Source: Cyanodermella asteris
Taxonomy: Eukaryota > Ascomycota > Lecanoromycetes > Ostropales > Stictidaceae
Reading direction: 5' to 3'
Assembly (NCBI GenBank): GCA_900618795.1
Contig: UYJD01000009.1
Coordinates: 627,823 to 691,822, forward strand
DNA length: 64,000 bases
Part shown: piece by piece, positions 11,149 to 21,510 of the stretch
Position numbering within the stretch: position 1 is the stretch's first letter
Layout: every line of letters starts with the position of its first letter
Made by a program: the position numbers and the translations under genes
Notes under the pieces: generated by a model
The model's input: only the letters and a program-made list of their open reading frames with translations
The model's database searches: none
What the model was told of the DNA's origin: nothing

Positions 11149-12870
11149 CTATCCGTGCTTACTGAATCGGCGCGCTAGCCAGCTCTTACGCTTTTCACCT
11201 GACGGCCTCGCGGGTGCAGCCGAGTTGTTGTGCTGAGGTACCGGTGGGCCAGCATTCGGCTGCTGCATTGGTTTCTGTAGCACTTTACCAGCGGTTCTGC
11301 CATGAGCTGGCGGCGGCGGCGGAGCCATGTCATACTGCCGCTGCCCGTATGCGTCGTCCATGCCTGTGTGACCTGGTCCAAAACCGTTGGCGTGGACGTC
11401 ATGCGGCGGTGGCTGCGGCTTGAATTGCTGCTGGTGCTGGGGCAGATCGCCGTACGACGAGTTATGTAGACTGGCTTCGGTAGAATTAGTGCCGTGATCC
11501 GTCGCGTATGACCCTGATGTCGACGTTGTGGTGTTATCCTGCGCCGAGTGTACTAGAGCTGGGTGCGTCCATTGTGCTTGAGGAGGGGCAATCGGGGTCA
11601 CTGGGCTCGGACCTGTGTTGCCATGTGTACCGTTCGCGCCGTAAATCAGGGGGTCTGACTGATTTCTAGGCGGGTATCGACGCTGCTGTACATGTCCGTG
11701 ATAGGCCCCGTTAGGATAACCACGATCACCCTGTGGGTAGCTTCGGTCATTCTCGCCGTACATGCTGTCAGGCCTACTATTAGGTTGGCGTTCGAAGTAG
11801 CCATTGCCACCTCCAGGAGTGCGAGGGGGCGCGCCATGTCCTGCAAATCATCGAGTCAGCACGTGTGTTCAGTGAGTTGAAGGAAAAAGAGCTTTGCTGA
11901 AAGCGGGAGGCATTCCAAGAATAGCAGGAGCGAATGGCACAAGGCCGTGTCGATGACGAGGGTCAGGCTAGATCGGCGCCAAGGCTGAGCTAGTATGGTG
12001 GATCCCCCGCAAGATTGGTGAGTGCACTGCCACCTCTTCCTGAATTGCGTGGCCTGCCCGGAAAATGCCCAAAGGTACGAGGCCCATGGCGTTGGCCCTT
12101 CTCCGTTCGTGCCGAGTCCAAAAAGTCGCAACGCTGGTGGCGCAGACGGGGCTGCATGTGCTGCGCGGACGCGTGCGTGGATGAAAGGTTTTTCTTACCT
12201 TGGTGGTAGCTTGCGCGGCGGCTCTGCATATCTGCATCGTATGCTGTCAGTCGCTTGCCTCTAGCATGCTGGGGGTCGTGCCTATTGTGATCAAGTCCAA
12301 ACGGCGCTGCCTCAGGCTGACCAAGGTCAAAATGTACAGAGTATGAACGCGCTTGATGCGAAAGTAGAGACCGAGGCCTACCTGGCTGGTTAGAATAGCG
12401 ACGATTGTAGCCACTATCGATGGCAGCTTCAAAGGAACGGATGGTATCAAGTGGTCTTTCCATGCGCGGTCTTGTTGGGTTGGAGCGATCTGGGTCGTCT
12501 GCAAAGTGTCAGTCCTGGCTGGAGCAGACAAATATATCCAGACTCACTGATGACATTTCCGAACGAGTCGCGATGTTGCATGGATCGTAGAGGTGCCATG
12601 GTGCTCTGTTCCTGTGCCCTCACAGCTGCACGTACATCAGTATGGAGATCCAAGTCTGCCAGTATCCTGCTCCTTACAGGGCTGGAGTTCGCTCATGGCG
12701 ACCATGGGATCGGCTTTGCCGGTGATTCTGTGGGACATCTTGTCTTTGGAGCTCTCGGTGAGGTCGATCTTGGGACTCTTCGGGCCACTTCCACTGCTCT
12801 TGCGACTGCCAAAACTGAGCATAGACTGCGTTCGGGGCCGTTGCGGCCGGGAGATGTCGGTGGATGCCAT
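11149..12870 (-). CDS. DUF2406 family protein
   Basis: Four exons (12678-12870, 12548-12625, 12199-12498, 11149-11840) join in frame to 420 aa. The conserved N-terminal third identifies the family: RTQSMLSFGSRKSSGSG, PKIDLTESSKDK, KADPMVAMSELQP, then MAPLRSMQHRDSFGN, DPDRSNPTRPRMERPLDTIRSFEAAID. The remainder is disordered, rich in Gly, Pro, Gln, Asn and Tyr, and ends in a basic KSWLARRFSKHG tail. DUF2406 is a fungal family (yeast YMR295C is one member) of unclear role with phosphoprotein character; the basic C terminus could bind membranes or acidic partners, which is inference. A GTAGGC-type donor inside exon 3 (near 12381) is ignored because using it would break frame while reading through stays open. 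Confidence 0.85.
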
Positions 12871-14428
12871 TTCGGTAGAGGTGGCGGGGAGCTGATGAAT
12901 TGGGCGAACGAGGGTGGATGAAAGAAACGGGATGACAATCAGGGTCCGTGTTGTCTTTGTGCTGAGAGTAACGAACGACTGCAAGCAAGCCTGCAAAGAA
13001 ATCGACGCGGGATATGATGGGACGGGCGAGAGAAGAGCGCTGCGGCGAGTGCTGTGAGAAGCAGTGGGATGGTTGGGAATACGGCGATTCTGAGATGCGG
13101 CAGTGCTACTAGCAACTAATCTGCGTGCTGTGCTTACTGCAGGTGCATGTGCCAATCGCTGCCGCCCGGGGGGTTGGCGACGACCGCTAAGCCGCTTTGG
13201 GCGTGCGACCGCGCTATCGATAGCGATAAAGCTGAGCTTCAAACTTCTTGCATCCACCTACTATCCACCACCACCATCTCCATCTCCACACTCCGCTCGA
13301 GCCAGGCACTGCTCTGGAGATGCACCCTTTCATGACCGAGTTTGCTGTGCTTGCTTGTCAGCAAACAATGTCAACACATGTGGTCTCTGTAGACTGACCA
13401 CCCTCTTCTCAGGCCCTCCAACACCCTCCATCAACAACCCTGTCTGCCTAGGCCATTCAGAAAAAGAAGCCACCGGGGCCACGTCCGGGGGGAGCAGCAG
13501 CTGGAGCTCTGACCACTTGGCGGATCGTGAAAGTGTGACCAGCTCGACTGGATCAGCAGCCTTTGTGTCGCCGACATCATCGTGCCGGGCCGCGCAATGC
13601 TGAACACCAGGAGTCTTACATCGAACGCCGGCCGGCTCAAAGAACTCATTTTCGCATCTGCTCGCACCGCACAGAGGTTATCGTGCTCCACCTTGCTTGA
13701 GGGTCCTCCCTGGTTGGGCCGGCTTTCAGTCGTAATGCTCGTTGCTCGCACTGCTCGACCCGTGCGCAGCCACTAGAAGGTGGATCAATTCTCCCGAAAC
13801 AGTGGCGCCAACACAAACTCTCACCTTGGCGGGCCCCTTTGTGGCCGATCCTGCTGCCTTTGACTTTCGGGCTCGAGAGAGAGCCGCTGTACCACCTGAG
13901 GCACGCGGGCATAGGTCGTGGGAGAGTGCGGATGAGAACATCTTTGGGTATCCGCTTCCTCCAAGTTGATTATCGGGTTCTGAAGGCATTCCGCAAAGAC
14001 GATCAACCTCGACTTGTCTGAGAGCTTACAATCGTTTCCTTTGAGGTGGATATGCAAGTCGCAGCGCAGGTACAAGTTGCAGGACCAATGCAACTACTCT
14101 CCCTCACCCGCCTTGCACAACAAAAGAATAATTGCATTTGTGCTCAAGGCCGGTTGAGAAGTTTCAAAGCTGTCTGCCAGATTGCGTGTCTGCACTGACT
14201 ACCAAAATACGCTAGACCGAATGTGGCGAAAAGCTCAAACCACCTCGCGAACTCAGCACGTGCATTTAGGGACTCTCACACATTCTCGTCTCAATTCGAA
14301 TGTTGATTCACGCATATAATTCATTGACTCTCTCGAAAGAGGTCTCATCTAGCCAGATCGTTTCCACATGCACAGTCTTACGTGTTCTCACTACATGATC
14401 TGCGTCATTTCTGTCTAAACACATCACA
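12871..14428. other. Intergenic between divergent DUF2406 and rhomboid genes
   Basis: The DUF2406 gene (minus) and the rhomboid gene (plus) diverge from this 1.56-kb region. It contains a CCACCACCACCATCTCCATCTCC-like pyrimidine-rich stretch near 13260-13300. Both strands carry open frames up to about 160 codons, but they overlap each other, lack family resemblance and have no consistent splice pattern. I support no gene. Confidence 0.4.
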
Positions 14429-15247
14429 ATGACCTCCATTGTCGTCGCTCATCTCATTCCCGCCGCCTACATCTCAGGCCAAGCCATCTACCACCAAGCC
14501 AACCTCCAACAGCCGGGCCATTCTCGAGCCGCCAAACTTTCCGCCCACAAGAACTTGGTCGAACTGTACAAGAACTATTCCTGCTCCGCCCAGAACCTGC
14601 GCGACGGCCGAACATACACACTTGTTTCTAACGCCCTACTGCACGGTGATCCAGTCCATCTCCTCTTCAATGGTTTGGGATTGTGGTCTTTCGGCCGCAT
14701 GTGGGCGAGCGTTGCGGGGAGCTTTTGGTTCCTGCCCGTGTTTTGGGGCGGTGTGCTGGCGGGGAATGCCACGTCGTTGGTACTCGAGGGGAGAGGAGAT
14801 GCGCGGTCGTCGAGGAGGGGTGGGATGGAGAAGAATCATATTGGGATGAGTGGTGGTGTGATGAGTCTTGGTGCTGCATTTGCGGCTGTGTTCCCTCGGT
14901 ACGTTCCGTTTGATCCGGTCTCCCTAGTGAATCGGATGCATATCGACAGATGGTCTCAAGGACTGACCAACACATTCAAATCGCAGATACATGGTTGATT
15001 TCTGGGGCGTCATACCCATGCCAATGTGGTTTCTCGTCGGGGGTTTCGCTGGATGGTCAGTCTACGCCGACACAAACGGTTTCCAGAGCGGCGTGGATCA
15101 CATGGGTCATTTGGGCGGGGCTGTAAGTACATCAAACAAGCACGTTTGCTGGTGGGTGAGCTGCTAATCGTTTCTTCCCTGCAGGGCTTCGGAATCGCTG
15201 CTGGATTGCTATCGAGAGGCCGAATCAGGCGAAGGTTTCGTCTTTGA
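14429..15247 (+). CDS. Rhomboid-family intramembrane serine protease
   Basis: Three exons (14429-14898, 14987-15122, 15185-15247) join in frame to 222 aa. Rhomboid signatures are present in order: VHLLFNGLGLWSFG (the HxxxN region), the catalytic Ser motif HIGMSGGVMSLGAAF (GxSG), and the catalytic His motif VDHMGHLGGAGFGIAAG split by the last intron exactly after GGA. Several hydrophobic segments surround them. It should cleave single-pass membrane proteins within the bilayer. At 222 aa it is a minimal-core rhomboid with no long N-terminal presequence, so a Golgi/ER membrane location is more likely than the mitochondrial Pcp1 type; this is inference. The intact Ser-His dyad argues for an active protease rather than a derlin/iRhom relative. 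Confidence 0.9.
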
Positions 15248-15907
15248 CCCGGCACTGAAGCAGTCATGAGTGGGCAAGTGCCGGGCAATCAGCTCATGTT
15301 CGAACGCTTTCTTCATTGTTTGTCGCCGTGATCGATACTACCTCAGCCGCTCGAAAGTCGTTGAATATGGTCCTGTTGAGATATACGCCGCGATGCACTC
15401 GTTTTGCGTCCCAGTGGACTCTGCATGGCAGACTTTTAGCGCTGCCTTCAGAAATCCAGATCATATGTCCGACCGAGAAGCGAGCTTATCGGCAAGGGCG
15501 AAAGAGACACCGAGATCTGGCTGTCGAAGCCACATGGAGTTTCGTGGCTGTGCACTTCTTCCAACAGAGTGCCTAAAAAGGACCGGCAACGGCACAACAA
15601 ACCCGCTGTCAGAGCTTTGCACGAGCACGATCGAGGGCGATTCGTGGCGCTATTGGCATGGAACGACGTCCGTGGATTCAGGCATCGCTTTCGAGAAGCG
15701 TTCAAACATTCGCACATTCCCTGAATGTTTCGTGCTTCCCTTCGCGGCGGCTCATGTGCTCGAATTTAATATGTGCACCCTCAGTCGCCCGCAGCAAATT
15801 TCCATCCAAGTAGAAAAGAAATGCACCAATTGACCCGTTTTAAATTCCTCCTGCGCATGAGCAGGCCTGCTGATTGATCTTCCGCACATTCCCATCCAAT
15901 CTGACCC
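15248..15907. other. Intergenic, convergent flanks
   Basis: This holds the 3-prime flanks of the rhomboid gene and VMA21. A plus-strand open frame at 15270-15833 has no family resemblance. No gene is supported. Confidence 0.4.
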
Positions 15908-16523
15908 TTACTGCACCTTCTTCCCACCACCAGCGTTCGCTCCCGGCCCCGCCCGCGCCCTCGCCTTCGCAGCCTCCGCCTGATCGTCCTTGTCCTCATT
16001 GTACGCTACAACAATGTGCCCGATGAGAACGACGTTGGCGAGCAGCGCGGCGGTGATCCCGGCGTACGTGCTGTTCCCGCCGTAGATGGTGTTGACGGTC
16101 AGGAAGTAGCTGCCGATGGGGAGGAAGGCCATCAGGAAGGTCGCGGTCAGGAGCTTGTAGATGACGGAGCTAGACGGGGTGAGTGAGTGACTGAGTGAGT
16201 GACTGAGTGAGTGACTGATTGACTGACTGACTGAATGGAGGCGGGAGTAAGAGACAACATGGCTTCGAATATTCAGAATGAAAACAGTGTGCACCGAAAC
16301 AACAATGGTGCCGAAAGTATTACGGCACATCTTTCTTTCGTTTTTTCTTCTTCTTCTCGACCCCCCTGAGAGAGAAAAAAAAAGCTGAATGGAAATGGGG
16401 AGAAACTTACGCCGGCACGGCGGGTGCGATGTTCGAGGTCCCCAGGTCGCCGCCGACTTTCAGGCCTTGCGCCGGGGCCAAGTCTTCATCTTCGGCCTTG
16501 TAGGCTCTTCGTTGTGTCGCCAT
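15908..16523 (-). CDS. VMA21: Vacuolar ATPase assembly integral membrane protein VMA21
   Basis: Two exons (16411-16523, 15908-16169) join in frame to 124 aa. The short cytosolic N terminus (MATQRRAYKAEDEDLAPAQG) is followed by two membrane segments (VIYKLLTATFLMAFLPIGSYF and GITAALLANVVLIGHIVVAY), separated by a short lumenal loop with an NST sequon. The protein ends in GGKKVQ, i.e. a KKxx di-lysine ER-retrieval signal at the extreme C terminus, the hallmark of Vma21. It escorts assembled V0 sectors of the V-ATPase out of the ER. The single intron contains a GAGT/GACT microsatellite; read on the minus strand the intron stays open into exon 2, so an intron-retained product beginning elsewhere is possible but unneeded. 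Confidence 0.93.
16181..16234. repeat. GAGT/GACT tetranucleotide repeat in the VMA21 intron
   Basis: The run mixes GAGT and GACT units over about 54 bp and lies near the 3-prime end of the VMA21 intron, a few bases from the acceptor. It should be length-polymorphic. Confidence 0.85.
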
Positions 16524-17131
16524 TGTTGTTTTCGCGAAAACTTGATGCGGCTACTAGTAGGTACCTATTCGAGTGAGCTCAAATTCGGGAGCTGGAAACT
16601 TTCCGAGAATGGGGTGTTGATGAATTGAGGAGCTTGGGCCAGACCGGGTGTTGATTACTAAGGCGAATGGGACGACGGGTTTTGGCTCTCTCGTTGGTCA
16701 GGTCTTGCATGGTATACTTATTCACGAGCTGCGCCTGTTGGAGAGGCTGCTATTGACTTTGTAAATGGGTGATCGCTTTCGCAGACTGTTAACCTTCTGA
16801 CCTTTACTGGACTTGCAAACCTGGATATGACAGGACGTTCTTGCGCGCAGTATCCTGCATTCGCCTCCTAGCGTGCTATGAGCATTTGTAAAAGGCGCTG
16901 GTACGTCAAGTTATGGTGGGAATGCTTGCGAATTTGCTGAGGTCAATGAGATGAGCAGTCCTGATGATTCAGAATGCCGATCGTGACAGCCATAAGTACG
17001 GGATACGTAATACCGTGATCCTGCTGCCGTGATGAAGGCCTAGGTTTTGCACGACAAGTGCCTCTCGGATGTAATGCATTACGGCAGATTTCTGCTGATG
17101 ACCCAGACCTCCCAACACAATGTTTCACAAT
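16524..17131. other. VMA21 upstream region and phosphoesterase downstream flank
   Basis: Both flanking genes run on the minus strand. The right part is the 3-prime flank of the metallophosphoesterase and the left part is the VMA21 promoter. A TACTAGTAGGTACCTA-type motif lies at about 16552-16567. No gene is supported. Confidence 0.4.
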
Positions 17132-18105
17132 TTACCCTCTGCCTCGAATACCCGTGCCTTTGCCTTTTAATCCCAGTTCCACTAACCAGGGAAGATGTTG
17201 TGATTCATCGTCGTTGCCTTCGATCGCTGCGTTGACGAACAATGTTTCAACAGTCCGCTGCGGCTGTTTCCCTGTCGTGCAGCATCTGTGCTCTTTGTAT
17301 CCTGCTAGCTTCGTCGCCTTCTCTTTAGAATCGTCGTCGGAATCGAACTTCTGACGCTCTATGCCAGCCAGGATCTCGATAACTGCCGACTTCTCATTGT
17401 CGATGTCGGTGAAGTGAGAAGGCTTCTCGCTGATCTTCTGGCGCCAGGTCACTTTCTTTGCGCCCCAGCCACTGTGTATATGGCCGAAGCAATGCATCTG
17501 TGGCCGAGTTCGTGCCACCGCTGCAAAGAGATCTGCATCGCCGACCCTCCCGCCATCCACGCGATCGAAAATTCCTCTGGGCGGTCCATGTGTGATGACA
17601 ATGTCGGTATCGTCTTGGATTGACCATTTGTGTCCGTCGCGTGGATCATATTGGAAGCCCCATTCGTTAACAGAAGGCGTGTAAGGACTCGCATAGACGT
17701 TAAGCGATGCGCCATTAGCCAACTCAAAGTGGTGGTTGCCTTCATCCAAGAAGACTATGCCTGCTGCCTTGGCCTCGTCACTGTCAAACAGCGCTCTTGC
17801 ATCGCCGAAATCGCCGTATTCCCGCTTGATCACACTAGTGTCGACCTGGTCCTTCACGCCTGCGAGCTTTGCTCGAAGACCTTTTCATCTAGTGTGAAGT
17901 CATGATTCCCTGCAATGACAAGCTTGAGAGGTGCTGAAATGGCCGTCAGCTGTTTGATAGCCTGTCTGAATTCGTCTAGCTTCGATTCTTCGGTCAGGTC
18001 ACCGCAATGAATCACGACATCCAGAGGTTGTTCAGGTAGGCTGCGTACATCATCTCCGTGGGTATCCGAGATGATGAGGAAGCGGGTCGCAATCTTGTCG
18101 GCCAT
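17132..18105 (-). CDS. Metallophosphoesterase (calcineurin-like), frame broken once
   Basis: The two halves carry a complete set of calcineurin-like phosphoesterase motifs: ISDTHGD (start), HCGDLTE, GNHDFTLDE, then HGPPRG and CFGHIHSGWG. This is the fungal cytosolic family related to MPPED1/2 (about 320 aa). The ATG at 18105 gives MADKIATRFLIISDTHGD. The reading frame changes at about 17868-17870, in a TTT run between the EKVFEQ and LAGVKDQV segments; one more T on the plus strand (one more A in the coding sense) would keep all motifs in one frame (324 aa). No intron fits. This could be a homopolymer assembly error or a recent inactivating mutation. All metal-ligand residues are present, so recent or artefactual is favoured. 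It is divergent from the TDP2-like gene. Confidence 0.8.
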
Positions 18106-18543
18106 GTTTCGGGATGGTAGTGAGGGTGTATTTAGTGAGTCAGAGCGCAGAGACAAGCTGGGAGAGATGTGTAGGTGAAAGAAAGCACTGTTAAGTGCTC
18201 TGCTTCGGACTGGTCTAACTCGAAATCGAGCCCAGCATAGTTCGTACGTTTGGACAACCACGGCTCCAGGTTAAGATAGACCAAATGAATGAAAGAGATT
18301 TGACACCCGATATGCGCGCCAAGGCGCATCGTTTTTGGCGGGCCAGGGCGGGTGATCGAAAGTCGTTGCGCAAGTCCTAGAACATTTAGTTACGCTGCTA
18401 CCTCCGTATCTACCTCGTTCACCACTACTATAGGTATTCGTAGAAGTTGAGCTTAGCGTACTTTATGAGGTACCACCAGGGATTGATTTCCAAGTAGTTA
18501 ACGCAGGATGTTGAGAGGTGTTTTCGACTGTACGTGCGCCACG
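18106..18543. promoter_or_regulatory. Divergent upstream region with a GCGCGCCAAGGCGC block
   Basis: This lies between the divergent metallophosphoesterase and TDP2-like genes. It includes a near-palindromic GCGCGCCAAGGCGC element at about 18314-18327, preceded by a TTTGACACCCGAT motif. A closely similar arrangement recurs at about 21033-21062, see findings. Confidence 0.45.
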
Positions 18544-19551
18544 ATGTTCGATTACCCACCTTGGGCCGCGGAACGCACTGAATCGGATCGCACCACAAAC
18601 ATACTTGCCATTCACTATAGCTCACATGTTTGGCTAATGACTATCCCGTCCACTCTCAGCCTTCAACAGCGGCAAGAGGATATGGAAACACTTACCTCCA
18701 GCGCCTTCAGACATCTCTCGACGCGTCCCTGTCGCTCTTGACCTGGAACATCGATGCTTTCTCTTCTCGGCCAATAGCAAGATCTCGGCTCATTCTGGAT
18801 CAGATACTGGAGCGACCGAAGCGTCCTGACATAATTTTCTTCCAGGAGATCATCCCGAAAGTTCGAGACGACATTTTGAATGATGCAAGGGTCCATAGTG
18901 CATTCCTGGCCACCAATGCCGACGAGTATGCGTTGGAAGAAGCCGTGCCCCAATACACGACAATGACGCTTTTATCCATTTCCCGCTTCAGCCACGAGAC
19001 GGCTAAAAAGGGAAAGCAACAGGCTGTCGAGACTGGGGAACACATTCAGAGTCGGCAGACCGAGATCCCAACGTGTGGTCCGATCTCACGTATCACGGTT
19101 CCCAGTGAATATGCCCGTGACGCGCTCTGCGTGGAGTTCGTCCGAACTTCGACACCGACTTCGGTCTTCAGACTTTTCAATGTTCATCTCGATTCACTCT
19201 GGAGAACATTTTCCAACCGCGCTCAGCAGATTGAGATTCTGGCAGACATCCTCCGTGAGCGCGGCTGTAGCGGTGGAATGATTTCAGGCGACTTCAATGC
19301 AATCAGCCGCCGACGATGAACTTGTGGGAAAGAATGGATTGACCGACGCATGGCTCGCATTCAACGGTGAAAAAGAGGTCCAAGGTGCGACCTGGGGCAA
19401 TTCGAAGTCAAACTCGCAACGAGGAAGGTTGGACAAAGTCGCGATGCTTGGACTAAAGGTCGAGGAGATGGAGATTCTCACCCCTGTTCTTTTGGATAGA
19501 TCGATTCCTTGCAGTGATCATTGCGGTATAGTTTGCAGCTTTAGCTGTTGA
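18544..19551 (+). CDS. TDP2-like endonuclease/exonuclease/phosphatase, frame interrupted
   Basis: Four motifs of the EEP fold are in order: LLTWNIDAF, IIFFQEI, GDFNAI, and SDHCGIVCSF at the C terminus, with FNVHLDSL between. TWN, QE, GDFN and SDH together point to the tyrosyl-DNA phosphodiesterase 2 branch, which hydrolyses 5-prime phosphotyrosyl adducts left by topoisomerase II. The frame changes just after GDFNAIS, within 19304-19311 (a GCCGCC run); removal of one C would continue into ADDELVGKNGLTDAW without loss. The N terminus is also unclear: the catalytic frame has no ATG before the TWN motif, while the ATG at 18544 begins MFDYPPWAAERTESD in another frame. That needs either a 32-nt intron at 18628-18659, shorter than usual, or a second indel. 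It may be a pseudogene or a badly sequenced functional gene. Confidence 0.7.
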
Positions 19552-20024
19552 GTGTTAACGGTATGAGTCGTACTCTAGCATGGGCTGCCATCCACAACGT
19601 TAGTCAAAAGGTGGCCGGTGATGAACACGAACCTTAATGTTAAACGCAAGGCGGGCTGACTTAGGTCTTGACGGACACACTTGGTCATCTACCTCCCCGA
19701 GTTGAACCCTCAACACTACTGAGCGTACCTATACCACTACTTCTCCTAGTAGCTAGAGGCATACCTTTACTACTATCGCCTCAAATACCTATAGCGGTAC
19801 CTGGAGCAGTAGTGATCGAGAGAGAGGTAGCAAAGTACCTGCACAACGACTTCTGTCGTCCCGCCTTCGACGCGCGATCGCAGAGTATGCGCGAAGCACA
19901 GCTCGGGGCTGAACACAACTTTGCGGATCCGACTTGCATACATACCTGAGACAATCCACATGCTTTCCCTTCGATTCCATCCTGAATTGTTGCAATTTAT
20001 TCCACATCCACCTTCACATAGATC
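19552..20024. other. Spacer rich in TACC/TAGT motifs
   Basis: At about 19690-19830 the sequence repeats short TACCTA, ACTACT and AGTAGT words in both orientations. This could form small hairpins. No gene is supported; a minus-strand open frame at 19773-20273 overlaps the hydrolase remnant and has no family resemblance. Confidence 0.4.
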
Positions 20025-20812
20025 ATGCCGACCCAGCCTGTTGTCCTTGTTGTGCAAGGCGCCTACCAGACTCTCGAGTTCCACCACCAATTCCAAGACT
20101 AAATCCGAAAGCGCGGGTTTAAAGTCGTTCATCCAGTTCTGCCTCCATGCCCAAACCCAGAAGATGCGAAATTCTCGAAGAGAACTGTCAGCGACGATGC
20201 GGCGGCCGTTGCTACCAGGGTCCAGATTCTTTTGGCCCAAGATCGCGACATTGTCGTCGTTGTGCATAGTCATGGAGGACTAGTTGCTTCTGAAACGATC
20301 CAGGAGCCGATGTCCCGCAAGGCTCGCGAGGCTGCAGGCCTGAAGGGAGGAGTATCCACAATGATTTGGTTATCTGCCTTCGCGCTCGAGAAACGCATAT
20401 CATGTGTCAGCGCTCCTGGAAAGTCTGAGGGCGACATTTTCCACGTAAGTTGATCTCGAAAGCGCCTTTCGTATGCAGCTCACGCGTACCAGCCCAATGG
20501 AACGAACACTTTCATCGACGCGGAGACGCGTCTTTTAAATGACGTTGACCATGCCATTAAGACGGAGTGGATGTCCAAAGTCATCCATCATTTGTCTAGA
20601 GTAAGTGACTATGTCATCACGAACTGTGCGTGAAGTTCATTCTGACGGCGTATGTTATCCTTGATCGGGACCAATAAACAGCGGTGGAAGAACGGCAGAT
20701 AATACGCAAGATGATTGGTGTCCAGGAGGAGCATCTCGACGCAGGACACGAGGCTGTGATCAGCCGTCCTGTCGATCTGAGTCAGAAGCTGTCAGCACTG
20801 AACTCTGCATAG
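20025..20812 (+). pseudogene. Alpha/beta hydrolase pseudogene
   Basis: The stretch reads as a fungal AB-hydrolase of about 240 aa: MPTQPVVLVVQGAYQT at the start, RGFKVVHPVLPP, the nucleophile elbow VVVHSHGGLVA (GxSxG-like HSHGG), GGVSTMIWLSAFALEK, NGTNTFIDAETRLLNDVD, and a terminal DAGHEAVISRP that carries the catalytic His. It is interrupted by in-frame TAA codons, one after the FHHQFQD segment (about 20101) and one before TAVEERQI (about 20679). The candidate intron after GDIFH (donor at 20445) does not join in frame to the next conserved block. The active-site motifs remain recognisable, so the decay is fairly recent. Nonsense changes make an assembly error less likely here than in the two genes to the left. 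Confidence 0.75.
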
Positions 20813-21510
20813 TTGCTCTCGTAATGAGTGTTCTTTTGCGCGCGAGTCTCGATAAATTTATGGATTGCCAAAGTCTTGATCTCATGGCCCGATCTAATGC
20901 GAGCGAGGTCAATTGTCTTCCAGAGCTTTCGACGAACGAAGCGAGAGAGCTTCAAGAGAGATGTAGAAGGCAAAGTCGCGTGATTGTAGGGTCGGGATAG
21001 GGTACTCCGTAAATTGAATGGAAGAAGTCTGACACGCGATGTTCGCGCCAAGGCGCGTCGCTTTTCGGCGTGCCGCGGAAAGCGTGAGTTCACTTTCTTT
21101 GTAGCGCCGCCACCCTTGAAAGGCCAATGATCCCAAATCCATAATTCAACTCCTGCATTTAAGTTGTCAAGTGAGCTTCTTGAGCTGCTCGAATTCCCGG
21201 ACGGTTCATGCGTAATCTAGCATCGTGAAGCATCTGGTTCTCTGTGGTTGCGATCGTTTACCTGGCGTGGGGATAGAAATATTGACGGCCGTTACGAAGC
21301 ACTTCACCATCATCAGTCCGGCTTTCTCCTGCACCGACTTGCGTTCGTGTGCCTATATCACGGTCGCACGTTGCTCTTTCAATCATTCTCCTAATCATTG
21401 CCACTCGCTCGGTTCTGGCCTGTCTCTATGCCCATTGCGGCATTGACTGTTCCATCCAGCCGCAACACCAACGAATCTACGAACCCATGCTCTAGAGACC
21501 ACACTACAAA
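20813..21510. other. FUN30 upstream region; second GCGCGCCAAGGCGC-type block
   Basis: This holds the FUN30 promoter. At about 21033-21062 it carries a TCTGACACGCGATG motif followed by TTCGCGCCAAGGCGC, resembling the block upstream of the metallophosphoesterase at 18300-18330. A weak resemblance continues for some tens of bases further right-to-left. No intact gene is supported. Confidence 0.4.

Noticed and set aside
12381-12445. Possible extra intron in the DUF2406 gene
   Set aside because: Splicing there would bring a stop codon into frame, while reading through stays open and matches family composition.
13103-13603. Plus-strand open frame of 167 codons
   Set aside because: Overlaps other frames on both strands, no ATG context, no recognisable domain.
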